Shown here piece after piece: positions 8,075 through 16,375 of a DNA stretch of 64,000 nt; positions within the stretch are counted from its first letter, which is position 1, and the number at the start of each line of letters is the position of its first letter. The translations under genes were made by a program, and so were the position numbers. The notes below the pieces were generated by a model. The model did not search any database and was not told the DNA's origin. It saw nothing but the letters and a program-made list of their open reading frames with translations. This DNA is from Halorubrum salinarum (GTDB lineage Archaea > Halobacteriota > Halobacteria > Halobacteriales > Haloferacaceae), in the NCBI RefSeq assembly GCF_013267195.1, contig NZ_CP053943.1, positions 62,001 to 126,000 of the forward strand, written 5' to 3'.

Positions 8075-9001
8075 ATGTCCCTCCATACGCACGAGCACGA
8101 CGACGAGGACCGGCGTCAGACGACAGAGCAGAGTACTCGACGGTTGGCGTTCGTGGCCGTTATCAACTTCGTCGGCTTCGCCGTCGAGCTGGCTGGTGGA
8201 CTCCTGTTCGGTTCGGTGGCGCTCATCAGCGACGCACTCCACATGCTGTTCGACATGCTTGCGTACGCGATGGCGTTCGGGGCGAGCTACACCGCCGAAC
8301 GATTCCAGGGCGGTGAGGCGTGGTCGTACGGTCTCCACCGACTGGAGCCGGTTGCGGCCTTCCTGAACGGGGTCTTGCTCCTTCCAATGGTCGGATACAT
8401 CGTCTGGAAGTCCTACCAGCGGTTCCTTGAGCCGGTAGCGATCAATCCGGAGTTGACGCTGATCATCGCGACGGGTGGACTGCTGGTAAACATCGGCTCC
8501 GTGTACGTGTTACAAGGTGATAAGATGAGCCTCAACGAACGGGGCGCGTTCTACCACCTGCTCGGAGACGCCGGTGGCTCTGTTGCGGTAATCGTCTCGA
8601 CTGTCGCTGTCGCAGTGTTCGATCTCCCCATCGCAGACCCTATGGCGGCCGTAGTCATCGGGCTGGTGGTGCTCGCGTCGGCCGGGAACGTTCTCCGGGA
8701 AAGCACCTCGATCCTGTTGGAACGGAGCCCGGTGTCGTCAGAAGAGCTTCAGGATGAATTGACGACACTCGACGGCGTCGACCAGGTTGAGGACCTCCAC
8801 GTCTGGCAGGTGTGTAGTCAACTCACCGTCGCAACCGTCCGGCTCATCGAGACAGCGACCACTCTCGAAGAACAACGAGAGATCCGGGCGCGAGTTCACG
8901 ATCATCTCACGGATCGAAGAATCGATCACGCAACCGTCGAGGTCGTCGGGCGTGCCGACCCCGATACCGACCCTGTCGGTACGACGAATCACTCCCACTA
9001 A
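8075..9001 (+). CDS. CDF-family cation efflux protein (CzcD/ZitB-like)
   Basis: Proton-coupled metal exporter of 308 residues with six predicted membrane segments. The metal sites typical of Zn/Cd members are present: SDALHMLFD (His56, Asp60) in TM2 and HLLGDAGGS (His161, Asp165) in TM5. The C-terminal cytosolic domain from about residue 215 (LDGVDQVEDLHVWQV) is the ferredoxin-like dimer domain, with the conserved HVW. An N-terminal HTHEHDDED stretch may bind metal. It lies 22 bases after the Zn/Cd ATPase and two bases before the next gene, so the three are probably co-transcribed and share a zinc or cadmium tolerance role. Confidence 0.92.
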   Translation: MSLHTHEHDDEDRRQTTEQSTRRLAFVAVINFVGFAVELAGGLLFGSVALISDALHMLFDMLAYAMAFGASYTAERFQGGEAWSYGLHRLEPVAAFLNGVLLLPMVGYIVWKSYQRFLEPVAINPELTLIIATGGLLVNIGSVYVLQGDKMSLNERGAFYHLLGDAGGSVAVIVSTVAVAVFDLPIADPMAAVVIGLVVLASAGNVLRESTSILLERSPVSSEELQDELTTLDGVDQVEDLHVWQVCSQLTVATVRLIETATTLEEQREIRARVHDHLTDRRIDHATVEVVGRADPDTDPVGTTNHSH

Positions 9002-9003
9002 CG

Positions 9004-9411
9004 ATGGCTCACGCAGCACCCAATCGAATGTTCGAAGTGTTAGACGAGACGAACGAAAAGATCGTTGCGATTCGCGTCGGGCGGGGGTCGAGAGCAGGCT
9101 ATCGAGAGTTGTACTCGCTACTCGTCGAAAAAAGTGACCAGCACGGACGCATCCATGTGTACGAGGAAGTTCCGAACTGGACGTTCGGGACGTTTCTCAC
9201 ACATCTCCACGGGGTGATTCCCGATCTCCGGTACGGCCCTGACTTCGATATCGACCGGTACGCCGCAGTCGGCGATTCGAGGTGGGCGACGCTGCTCTTT
9301 GACTGGTGGCGTGTCATCCGGCCGATCTGGCCGGTCGCGCCCGACGAGATGCGATATTTCGACAGTATCGAGCGCGAGAGAGCGCTCGACTGGCTTTCCG
9401 AGAAGGGATGA
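9004..9411 (+). CDS. SpoIIAA-like (STAS-fold) protein
   Basis: A 135-residue cytosolic protein. The pattern RVGRGSRAGYRELYSLLVEKSDQHGRIHVYEEV, seen in two halves, followed by DLRYGPDFDIDRYAAVGDSRWATLL and a Trp-rich tail, matches the SpoIIAA-like family (formerly DUF3478), a STAS-type fold of unclear function. It starts two bases after the CDF stop, so it belongs to the Zn/Cd operon. A role in membrane association or regulation of transport is possible, but the sequence gives no direct proof. Confidence 0.75.
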   Translation: MAHAAPNRMFEVLDETNEKIVAIRVGRGSRAGYRELYSLLVEKSDQHGRIHVYEEVPNWTFGTFLTHLHGVIPDLRYGPDFDIDRYAAVGDSRWATLLFDWWRVIRPIWPVAPDEMRYFDSIERERALDWLSEKG

Positions 9412-9555
9412 GTGACAGATAGGCTTCGGTTCCCGTACCGCAAACAGCACGTTCTCGCCCCGGAAGATTGGCATCCCAGCGGATGAGATACGTCTCTGCC
9501 GTGAGTTTCGATGAGGAATCAACAGTTCCACCGTAGTACGGCAAGCGAGAAGTGG

Positions 9556-10296
9556 TCACACGACTGCGAGGAGCGCATCCGAAGCGGCGCTGACGATCGC
9601 CTCCCAGAGGCTGTTGTGACCGAACACCGCTTCCGGGCCGGTCGCTATCCCTAAGATCGTATCCACCCCAAAGAACGCAAACAGTGCCGCGCCGGCGTAG
9701 TGGGCCTTCCGGACGTCGAAGCGGTGTGAGAACGTGTGGAAGAAGTACGCGTTCGCAAGGCTCACCGGGATGATGACCAACATTTCACCCGCCCAGATCG
9801 CGGCACTAGCCCCGTACTGTGCCGCCAGCCCGATGGTGACAAGCTGGGTCTTATCGCCGAACTCCCCAGCAGCCATCATCGCGAAGATGGTGAGAAATTC
9901 GCCCAGTTGCCCGCCGATCGTGTAGCCGAACGCTTCGAACTCCGGGTTGATCTCCGTGATTCGTGTCCCGACGACGCCACCATCCGTCTGTGTGCCGCTC
10001 TCGACTGGGACAGTATGGCTGCCAGGTGCTGACCGGACGAGTAACACCGCGAACAGCAGGAAGAGCGCCGCCGTAATCCCGTCGAGGACGACGCCCGGGA
10101 GCGCCTGCTGGAGCGCCTGGCCGAACAGGATCTCGAGGACGGTCCAGCCCGCGAATGCCGTCCCGGCCGCCGCGACAACCAGCAGTGGCTTGAACCGGGT
10201 CGACAGTCCGGCGATAATGAACTGGACTTTCTCCCCTGGCAGTACGGTGAGCTGTGCGATGGCCGCGATTACGACGATCTCCAGAAATGGCGTCAT
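9556..10296 (-). CDS. GDT1/TMEM165 (UPF0016) family cation transporter, probable Mn exporter
   Basis: Membrane protein of 246 residues with about six or seven helices. The family carries two copies of an E-x-G-D-K/R-T/S motif; the second is intact here (GEFGDKTQLVTIGLA, Asp148), while the first is altered to PGEKVQF near residue 23. Family members transport Mn2+ or Ca2+. Its ATG overlaps the stop codon of the DtxR-type regulator (ATGA at 10293-10296), so the two form an operon. This pairing supports a role in manganese homeostasis, which is inference from context. Confidence 0.82.
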   Translation of the reverse strand: MTPFLEIVVIAAIAQLTVLPGEKVQFIIAGLSTRFKPLLVVAAAGTAFAGWTVLEILFGQALQQALPGVVLDGITAALFLLFAVLLVRSAPGSHTVPVESGTQTDGGVVGTRITEINPEFEAFGYTIGGQLGEFLTIFAMMAAGEFGDKTQLVTIGLAAQYGASAAIWAGEMLVIIPVSLANAYFFHTFSHRFDVRKAHYAGAALFAFFGVDTILGIATGPEAVFGHNSLWEAIVSAASDALLAVV

Positions 10297-10997
10297 GCGT
10301 CACCCCGGTGCTCAACGCTACCCGAGTCGTCGGCGTCGTTCACGGGGGTCACTCGGATCGACGTCGCAACCCCTTCGGGAATGGCTTGCTCAGTATCGTC
10401 GACAGCGAGAGTAAGCATTCCGAACGGGGCGATGTCAACAATACGGACAGCTGTGCCCGGCGTGATCCCGACGTCGGCCAAGTATGCGAGGTCGTTCTCG
10501 TTGCGATCGCTAACGCGAGTGATGACCACTCGATCGCCGACCTCACAGGCTGACAGGGGTGTCATCGGGTCCTGATTCGGCGGCTCTAGGTCTTCGCTTG
10601 GAATCGGATCGCCGTGGGGGTCTCGCCGGGGGTTTTCGAGTGTCTCGGCGAGCCGCCGTTCGAACTCCTCGCTGATGTGGTGTTCGAGTCTGTCGGCTTC
10701 CTCGTGGACCTGTTCCCAAGGGTAATCGAGGTGGTCGGCCAGATAGGTTTCGAGGAGCCGGTGATGCCGGAGTACTTCGACCGCAACGGTTTTGCCGTCG
10801 TCGGTGAGTTCGCTTCCATGGTACGGTTCGCGTGCGATCAGTCCCTGCGCTTCAAGTCGGTCAAGCGTACTCGTAACCGTCGCCTGTGCCTTATCGAGCC
10901 GATCGGCAATATCAGATGTTGACACCGGTGGACCCGCTTCCTGCTGGAGGTGGTAGATCGTTTTGAGGGTGTCCTCAACTACTGGACTCGAATCCAT
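10293..10997 (-). CDS. DtxR/MntR-family metal-dependent regulator (second copy)
   Basis: Predicted metal-responsive repressor of 234 residues, related over its whole length to the regulator at 1288. It has a winged helix (about 1-65, TSDIADRLDKAQATVTSTLDRL), a dimerisation/metal domain with HHRLLETYLADHL and EADRLEHHISEEF, then RRDPHGDPIP and a C-terminal FeoA/SH3-like domain from about 150. It starts at the ATG at 10997, about 28 bases after a TATA-like TATTAAAT, so the transcript is probably leaderless. It overlaps the GDT1-type transporter gene. An inverted repeat TTAGACCCATCTAA sits between TATA box and start, consistent with autorepression. Confidence 0.9.
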   Translation of the reverse strand: MDSSPVVEDTLKTIYHLQQEAGPPVSTSDIADRLDKAQATVTSTLDRLEAQGLIAREPYHGSELTDDGKTVAVEVLRHHRLLETYLADHLDYPWEQVHEEADRLEHHISEEFERRLAETLENPRRDPHGDPIPSEDLEPPNQDPMTPLSACEVGDRVVITRVSDRNENDLAYLADVGITPGTAVRIVDIAPFGMLTLAVDDTEQAIPEGVATSIRVTPVNDADDSGSVEHRGDA

Positions 10998-11009
10998 TTA
11001 GACCGTTAT

Positions 11010-11031
11010 TTAGACCCATCTAATTTAATAC
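11010..11031 (-). promoter_or_regulatory. Operator-like inverted repeat and TATA box of the second DtxR gene
   Basis: TTAGACCCATCTAA (11010-11023) is an inverted repeat with half-sites TTAGA and TCTAA, the same as the sites at 1264, 1998 and 2015. On the minus strand it follows the TATA-like element at about 11024-11031 and precedes the ATG at 10997. A further half-site TTTAGAC overlaps the start codon. Confidence 0.6.
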
Positions 11032-11084
11032 TTGGGGATCATTGAGAGAGTCGGTTACATCAATTTTCTGTAATTGTGATAATA

Positions 11085-11243
11085 GAGTTCATCGGCCTTG
11101 TTTGGACGCTTCTGAATTGGTTGGTTAGTGGCTCTGTTGGGGTCAACAGGATCTGTCCGTGAGTGCCTCTCAATCCGCTTTGGTGGTTTGGATAGAGACC
11201 GGAAACGGTGATTCCACCGCGTCTAAACAAGCCCGAGTTCATC
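11085..11243. mobile_element. MITE-like element with 16-bp inverted ends and 9-bp target duplication
   Basis: A stretch of about 141 bases (11094-11234) is bounded by imperfect inverted repeats: GGCCTTGTTTGGACGC on the left (11094-11109) and GCGTCTAAACAAGCCC on the right (11219-11234), matching at 14 of 16 positions. It is flanked on both sides by the direct repeat GAGTTCATC (11085-11093 and 11235-11243), as expected for a target-site duplication. No transposase is encoded inside, so it would be a non-autonomous element or a solo remnant. The parent insertion sequence is not in the window. The rest of the gap 10998-11392 contains no gene I can support. Confidence 0.7.
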
Positions 11244-11392
11244 TTATCGCAGCAGGCGAAGTAGGTGTATCAAAATGAAGTTGGTGAAAAGAGGTTAACC
11301 GTCTCTGGGGGTGATAAAAAGAAGCCTACGAACTCTCCTTGGTCGAGTTGGAATCGTACAGAGATGTGATTGGGTACCTCACCGTTGATTGA

Positions 11393-12651
11393 TTAGGTCC
11401 GACGATGGTCAATTCCACCGGCGACGTTGAGGAGCGCGGAGACTATCGTTAGTCCGAGTTGTGGTTCCCGAAACCAGAAGGCCGTAGAGGTAATGACGGC
11501 TCGAAGCCCTACGAGCAGCAGTGAGAGAGCCGGCACGTCTTTATTGACACTTCCAACGCCACCTCCATCACTCGTGTACCGGGCCCCTCGCCAGATTCAC
11601 CAACTGGGAGGCGACCTGCTTCATATGGAATACGCTCAGTTTGGACGCTCCAGACCACCTTTCCTGATTCGTTTACTTCGACAAACCGGCGATTCAACGT
11701 GTCTGTGATCAATGTATTCCCGTTCGGGAGATGATCAGCATCTTGAGGCCAATTAAACGTGATACCACCAGCACGGTCGAGTGTCCACGCTGGTTCCACA
11801 CTCCCATTCTCAGTCCGGTGGAGTTCGACGACCCAGTCGTGCTCGCTATCAGCGACGAGGACGGCATCATCCCCGAGCCACTGAGGATTGTGCTGGTGGT
11901 TGAGCACGTCAGGGTCGCCACATCGAATATCGCCATCACTGTCATAGTCGGCTAACTGGCATGATATATGACAGTTGGTCTCGTTTGAATCGGTCGTGTC
12001 TTTGTTGTTGACGTCGACGACACCCTCTCCGCGCTTGATGACGAGAAGCTGGTTGGCGTTCCGCACTGAGACGAGATAGTGTCCGGTGCTGGTGACGCCC
12101 ACGTCGTTGATGTGTAGCCAGTCGGTCGTTGTCGGATCTTGTGGGGCGTCGTAGAACGAACTCGCATTCCACTGCCACGTGACTTCGCCGTTCTTGACAG
12201 TAAAGATACGCTTGTACTCCATATCGGTGACCAAATATTCACCCGATTCGAGTCGTTCGACATCGTGGACTACGCTGTTCTTGTTCGTTCGCACCGGGAA
12301 GCTATACCCCGAAAGCACCTGCAGGTCTTTCCCGGGGTCAATGACTCGGAATCCCGTTCGGGTACAGGGAGACTCGTCTGATCCGCACGAAGCGTACCCG
12401 CTGTCCATGAACCCGGCTAACACTGTTCCGTTCTCTGTTTGGGTGACGTTAAAAATAGCTATCAGCACTCGATTCACGTCACGTAGTGTTCGTACCGTTG
12501 AGGAGGTAGACGCTATGCCGCATTCGTGCCAGCCTGGACCACCCCTCTGAGACTCGACCAAGGTTTGGGACGTCTGGTTTATCTCCGAAGCCGTCCCAAT
12601 CGCAGGGGCGAGCATTGTACTGCTAACAAGCGTGAGAACGAACAGAACCAC
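11393..12651 (-). pseudogene. Arylsulfotransferase (ASST) family protein, C-terminus frameshifted
   Basis: The main frame (11509-12651, 380 residues) has a signal peptide at the N-terminus and the ASST-type beta-propeller: HDVERLESGEYLVTDME, DWLHINDVGVTSTGHYLVSVRN, NPQWLGDDAVLVADSEHDWVVEL and LPNGNTLITDTLNRRFVEV. After GEGPG the frame runs into a basic, Cys-containing tail that does not look haloarchaeal. In another frame the sequence continues as TSDGGGVGSVNKDVPALS, then hydrophobic segments, to a TAA at 11393. A one-base loss in the G/C run at 11579-11589 would account for this. Family members transfer sulfate between aryl compounds, though haloarchaeal ones are uncharacterised. Without its membrane tail the product may be non-functional. 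Confidence 0.75.
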
Positions 12652-12697
12652 GCCGAAAAGGATTGGATAGCTGCCCCACGGAGATCAGGAACGGGGT

Positions 12698-12976
12698 TCA
12701 TTTCTGGATATACAGCGAGTACATGATAACCGCGAGACCAAGGGCAACGAACAGGCTGTTGATGAGCACGCCGAGGGCCAATCCGACAGAAAAGAACTGG
12801 TTGGCCACGCCAGTCAGGATTGCCCCGAGTGTGATAATACCGAACCCGACACCAAGGACACGTAGTGAATCCTCACCCGTGCGTCGATAGGCCTTAAATG
12901 CAATGTAGGTGATCCCGCCACCGAGAAACAGGATTACGAACTTGACGACTGCAATCGCCGTGATGACGCCGTTCAT
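12698..12976 (-). CDS. Small three-helix membrane protein, DUF7521-like
   Basis: A 92-residue protein made of three predicted membrane helices: about 5-25, 40-63 and 67-90, with a short basic loop FKAYRRTGEDSLR between the first two. The same layout, including K/Q-AYRxYRR-type loop and a GFxIIxxGxIxEG-like second helix, recurs in the two proteins at 45762 and 46053. It overlaps the stop of the HTH gene 12973-13350 (ATGA), so they form an operon. Function unknown; pairing with a winged-helix regulator twice in this window suggests a sensor-like or membrane-stress role. Confidence 0.75.
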   Translation of the reverse strand: MNGVITAIAVVKFVILFLGGGITYIAFKAYRRTGEDSLRVLGVGFGIITLGAILTGVANQFFSVGLALGVLINSLFVALGLAVIMYSLYIQK

Positions 12977-13350
12977 ACTTCGTCTCCCATCATCGACCAG
13001 ATATCTACAAGCCGTTCATCGGTGGACTGTGGGGGCCGCTCAATACTCACCGAAAACTCGCCTGTATCGTCCACAGATATCATCACGTTATCGAATGATC
13101 TTTTGTAATGGGTAACACGTCCACCCCCGGAATTGATCGTATCCCACTCTCGGACAAGGGAAGCGGAACTGAGTAATTCTAATTTACGATACAACGTCGA
13201 CTTTGGGATGTCACAGACATCATTCAATTCGTTCGCGGTCATGGGTTCAACGGTTTGGCGGAGGATGGAACGACAGTCGGGATCATCCAGCGCATCAAGG
13301 ACTTCCTGTAACGCCGGTGCGTCCTCGGATGCCGCTGAATTATTTCCCAT
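12973..13350 (-). CDS. Winged-helix (ArsR-like) transcriptional regulator
   Basis: A 125-residue protein with a helix-turn-helix at about residues 20-75: LDALDDPDCRSILRQTV, ELNDVCDIPKSTLYRKLELL and LVREWDTINSGGGRVTHYKRS, the last being the wing. The C-terminal half (DNVMISVDDTGEFSVSIERP) is a small beta-rich segment. It overlaps the following membrane-protein gene by four bases. The arrangement parallels the regulator at 45409 and its membrane partners. No metal-binding cysteine cluster is visible, so what it senses is unknown. Confidence 0.85.
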   Translation of the reverse strand: MGNNSAASEDAPALQEVLDALDDPDCRSILRQTVEPMTANELNDVCDIPKSTLYRKLELLSSASLVREWDTINSGGGRVTHYKRSFDNVMISVDDTGEFSVSIERPPQSTDERLVDIWSMMGDEV

Positions 13351-13722
13351 AATTCAATTAAATACATTGGACGAAAAATAGTGTCCGATTGTTTTTTGAC
13401 GGTTCTCCTGATGAAGCAGGGCTGGGAAAAGTCTCGATTCCCAGCTCAAAAGTAACGATTTGAAAGAATAGAGAGGTGAGCGAAGACTTAGTGACATAAT
13501 ATTGAGAGGAGTATATTTTGTATTGATCTCTGAGTCGGGGTTCATTATTTTCAGATGGATCTTATATTCCCCTACAGAGCGAGCAGGGATAGGAAACGTA
13601 TCATGAATTAATATTTCATGAGATGTGATACATAACCCACCTTCTGTCTGTGTCTGGAAATCATTCATATTAAATTAAATTTGTATGACCCAATATCCAT
13701 TATTATACAACAAATTGCTATT
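13351..13722. other. Gene-free AT-rich gap
   Basis: The 372 bases between the HTH gene and the 3' end of the TFB gene are AT-rich compared with neighbours. The open frames found here have a composition unlike haloarchaeal proteins (few acidic residues, many Ile/Lys/Ser), so I do not call a gene. The end nearest 13350 should contain the HTH promoter on the minus strand. Confidence 0.5.
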
Positions 13723-14682
13723 TTATATATCCTTTTCGTACACTTCGAGAAGCTCCTTATATCGATTTTGTATTGTAACTTGGCTTATGTGGGCGACTTC
13801 GCTCACAGTCTCTTGTGTGAGCTGTTCGTTCGTAAGATGGGTCGCAGCATATAACGCAGCAGCCGCTAATCCTGCCGGGTTCTTCCCACTGTGTACCCCA
13901 TTTTCTGTCGCAACCTCAAGAATTTCTCGAGAACGCTGTTCCGCTTCATCGCTCACGCCAAGTGATGAAGCGAATTGTGGAAGAAATTGAGTCGGAAGCT
14001 CCGGTTCAATTTTTAACTCAAGTTCACGGGATAGATATCGATACGCTCGCTGGACTCGGATTTTTTTAACACGACTCACATCAGAGAATTCTTCTAATGG
14101 CCGTGGCATTCCATGCTGTCGTGTAGCCGCGTACAGCGAAGCTGTTGACATCCCTTCAATCGATCGGCCGGGTAGTAAGTCCTTCTCTACAGCACGTCTG
14201 TATAGGATACCCGCTGTTTCTCGGATTGATTTCGGAAGGCCGAGTGCAGACGCCATCCGGTTTATTTCACCGAATGCTTGTTTAAGATTTCGTTCATGAG
14301 AATTTTTTGCTCGAAACCGTTCATCCCACATCCGAAGACGCTGTAACAGAGCGCGTTGACCATCAGGAACTGATTTTCCGTTAGCGTCCTCATCTCGCCA
14401 GCCGATAGTTGTACTTAAACCCTTATCATGCATCAGCCGTGTTGTTGGGGAACCAACACGACTCTTCTCATCGCGCTCCTCTGACGTGAACGCACGCCAC
14501 TCTGGACCATGATCGATCCGGTTTTCCTTGAAAATCAACCCACAATCTTCACAAGTTGATTCACCTCCGGTATCGTTATGAGTGATTTGACCTGAACACT
14601 CGGGGCACACGCTGTTTTCAATGTACTCTGAGGCCTGATTGAGATTATCTAACGGCTGTTCGATGTTATGTTCTTGGCGCAT
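13723..14682 (-). CDS. tfb: Transcription initiation factor IIB (TFB)
   Basis: Archaeal general transcription factor of 319 residues. An N-terminal zinc ribbon has CPECSG (about residue 26) and CEDCGLIF, followed by the B-finger/linker region (GPEWRAFTSEERDEKSRVGSPTT, read in parts) and two cyclin-like repeats (about 120-210 and 215-310; the second includes GKNPAGLAAAALYAATHL). Haloarchaea have multiple TFBs that partner with TBPs to select promoters; a TBP gene lies at 267-827 in this window. Codon use is less GC-rich than that of nearby metal genes, consistent with a different history. Confidence 0.95.
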   Translation of the reverse strand: MRQEHNIEQPLDNLNQASEYIENSVCPECSGQITHNDTGGESTCEDCGLIFKENRIDHGPEWRAFTSEERDEKSRVGSPTTRLMHDKGLSTTIGWRDEDANGKSVPDGQRALLQRLRMWDERFRAKNSHERNLKQAFGEINRMASALGLPKSIRETAGILYRRAVEKDLLPGRSIEGMSTASLYAATRQHGMPRPLEEFSDVSRVKKIRVQRAYRYLSRELELKIEPELPTQFLPQFASSLGVSDEAEQRSREILEVATENGVHSGKNPAGLAAAALYAATHLTNEQLTQETVSEVAHISQVTIQNRYKELLEVYEKDI

Positions 14683-15484
14683 AATAGTAACCCGATGAAT
14701 AGGTTTGTTCCCCCCAAATCGTGGGGCTTCTTACCTGTTCTGAGGGGTAGCTGCGTATTGAACAAGTGGCGGAATCCCATTCGGGAGGAATCCGACCTAT
14801 ACCTTTGTAACCAAACTGTTGATAGACTTATTGTAATTAGGAAGCATCCTATCAATAAAAATATGTTCACCGGTATAATGAATACTAATCATTCAATTCA
14901 CGATGGGGTGGTCAGCCTAGTAAATAAAGAACAACGACCTGTCCCCTTACTAAACGAATTTTAGATGGGGTACGAACGGAACCAATTCGTATTGGAAAGT
15001 CTATTTCCGTCGCAGAGATCGCAACAATTGGGATTTTCTGGTTCAGCCTCGGCCTCGGACTGCGACCATGTGTCCTCGGTTGGTACCAACGAATTCTGAT
15101 GAACCCACTAGTAATCGTCCTAGGTGTTACAGCAATCAGGTCTCATCTGTCAGTTTGGTGGACTAACATTCACTTATCGGTTCCTAGTAGAGTGTTCTCA
15201 ACGTATCACCCGATGGTACAGGCGGCGACAACCTCCTGCTCATACAAATCACCGTGCGCCGCTGTACGATGACAGACTCCCGTAGATGGACTAACAATTC
15301 CGAATCTCCCACTCCTGGCATTCATGCACATTACAGCCACAGAAGCTATTTGTTTGGCTGTATCTGAGAGACAAACGAACAACATCAGACAATTAATGAT
15401 CAAAAGCGCCAATTTATCAGCACAACTCAGTATCGGAACTCGACGTATTGCTCACGCAAACCGATCAGTAACAGGTATTTTCAA
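14683..15484. other. 802-base gap without a convincing gene
   Basis: The region is lower in GC than its surroundings. Short frames are present on both strands but none has haloarchaeal codon bias, a recognisable domain or a suitable start. One stretch at about 14990-15125 reads in a frame that gives a hydrophobic segment (GIFWFSLGLGLRP), possibly a relic of a membrane protein gene. The TFB promoter must lie near 14700 on the minus strand and the promoter of the CPBP gene just before 15485. Confidence 0.4.
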
Positions 15485-16213
15485 ATGACAAATTTAATTA
15501 CACGGATCCAGTCTGTCGGCAGTGCAGTTGGACTGACGTACGGCTCAACGGTTATTGGATCGATTATTGTCACCATCGCTGCCGCATTACTGGGCGCATT
15601 CGGGATCGACGTAACCGCTCGTCCATCATTGCGCCTCGTGATGACCACGATCTTGTTACAAGGAGTAACATTCGGAGGGCTCTCAATCCTCTATCTCAGA
15701 TTCCGCGGTCTCAACTACACATTCGTTTCGCTTTCGATTCCGGACCGCCGGGATATTGCTGTGACTATCGGAGGAATAGGTACGCTTCTCAGCCTACTCG
15801 TTGTCTCATCACGCATCACTTCCGCACTTGGACTGGAATCTGCAGAAAATCAGGTAGTAACGATTGGTCAACAGAATCCAACAGCCTTTCTGGTTCTAAT
15901 TCCTCTATCGTTTTTGTTAGTTGGTCCGGGCGAAGAGCTCCTATACCGAGGATTGGTTCAGGGGACACTTCGAGAAACACTACATCCAACCCGTGCAATC
16001 GTTCTTGCAAGCATCCTCTTCGCGTCGATCCATCTCTTTTCGTTGAGCGGGGAAGGGAAACTCGTGTACGTCGGTATCGCATTCATTCTCGCCTTGGTAC
16101 TCGGTGCGACCTACGAATACACCGATAACCTCACTGTTCCGGCCGTGATTCATGGTGCGTATAATGCGATACAATTTACCATCGCATATCTAACAGCTAC
16201 TGGCGGCGTGTAA
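15485..16213 (+). CDS. CPBP (CAAX protease / bacteriocin-processing) family membrane protease
   Basis: Membrane protein of 242 residues with about seven or eight helices. The three CPBP motifs are present: GPGEELLYRG (Glu150, Glu151, Arg), FASIHLFSL (His183) and VPAVIHGAYN (His223, Asn227), which together form the putative metalloprotease site. Family members act in CAAX processing, self-immunity or membrane-protein turnover; the substrate here is unknown. It stands alone, with 70-160 bases of non-coding sequence on either side. Confidence 0.88.
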   Translation: MTNLITRIQSVGSAVGLTYGSTVIGSIIVTIAAALLGAFGIDVTARPSLRLVMTTILLQGVTFGGLSILYLRFRGLNYTFVSLSIPDRRDIAVTIGGIGTLLSLLVVSSRITSALGLESAENQVVTIGQQNPTAFLVLIPLSFLLVGPGEELLYRGLVQGTLRETLHPTRAIVLASILFASIHLFSLSGEGKLVYVGIAFILALVLGATYEYTDNLTVPAVIHGAYNAIQFTIAYLTATGGV

Positions 16214-16375
16214 CTGTTCGCTATCTGTTGATAGCGTATTTGTTTCTTTGACCGCTACACAAGTGCCTTACTTGCGGATAGTTTGACTGTAGCCGAATAT
16301 GTTCGTAGGGGTCTCTCACTGACGGGGATTCCGCATTCCTGTTTTAATACGACAACAAAGTATTCCAAATGTACC

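Noticed and set aside
11060-11242. A 60-codon minus-strand frame inside the first MITE-like element
   Set aside because: It is bounded by the inverted repeats, has no transposase-like motif and is more simply non-coding.
14668-14964. A 98-codon frame upstream of the TFB gene
   Set aside because: Low-GC sequence, basic and Asn-rich product, overlapping the start of TFB; no evidence of coding.
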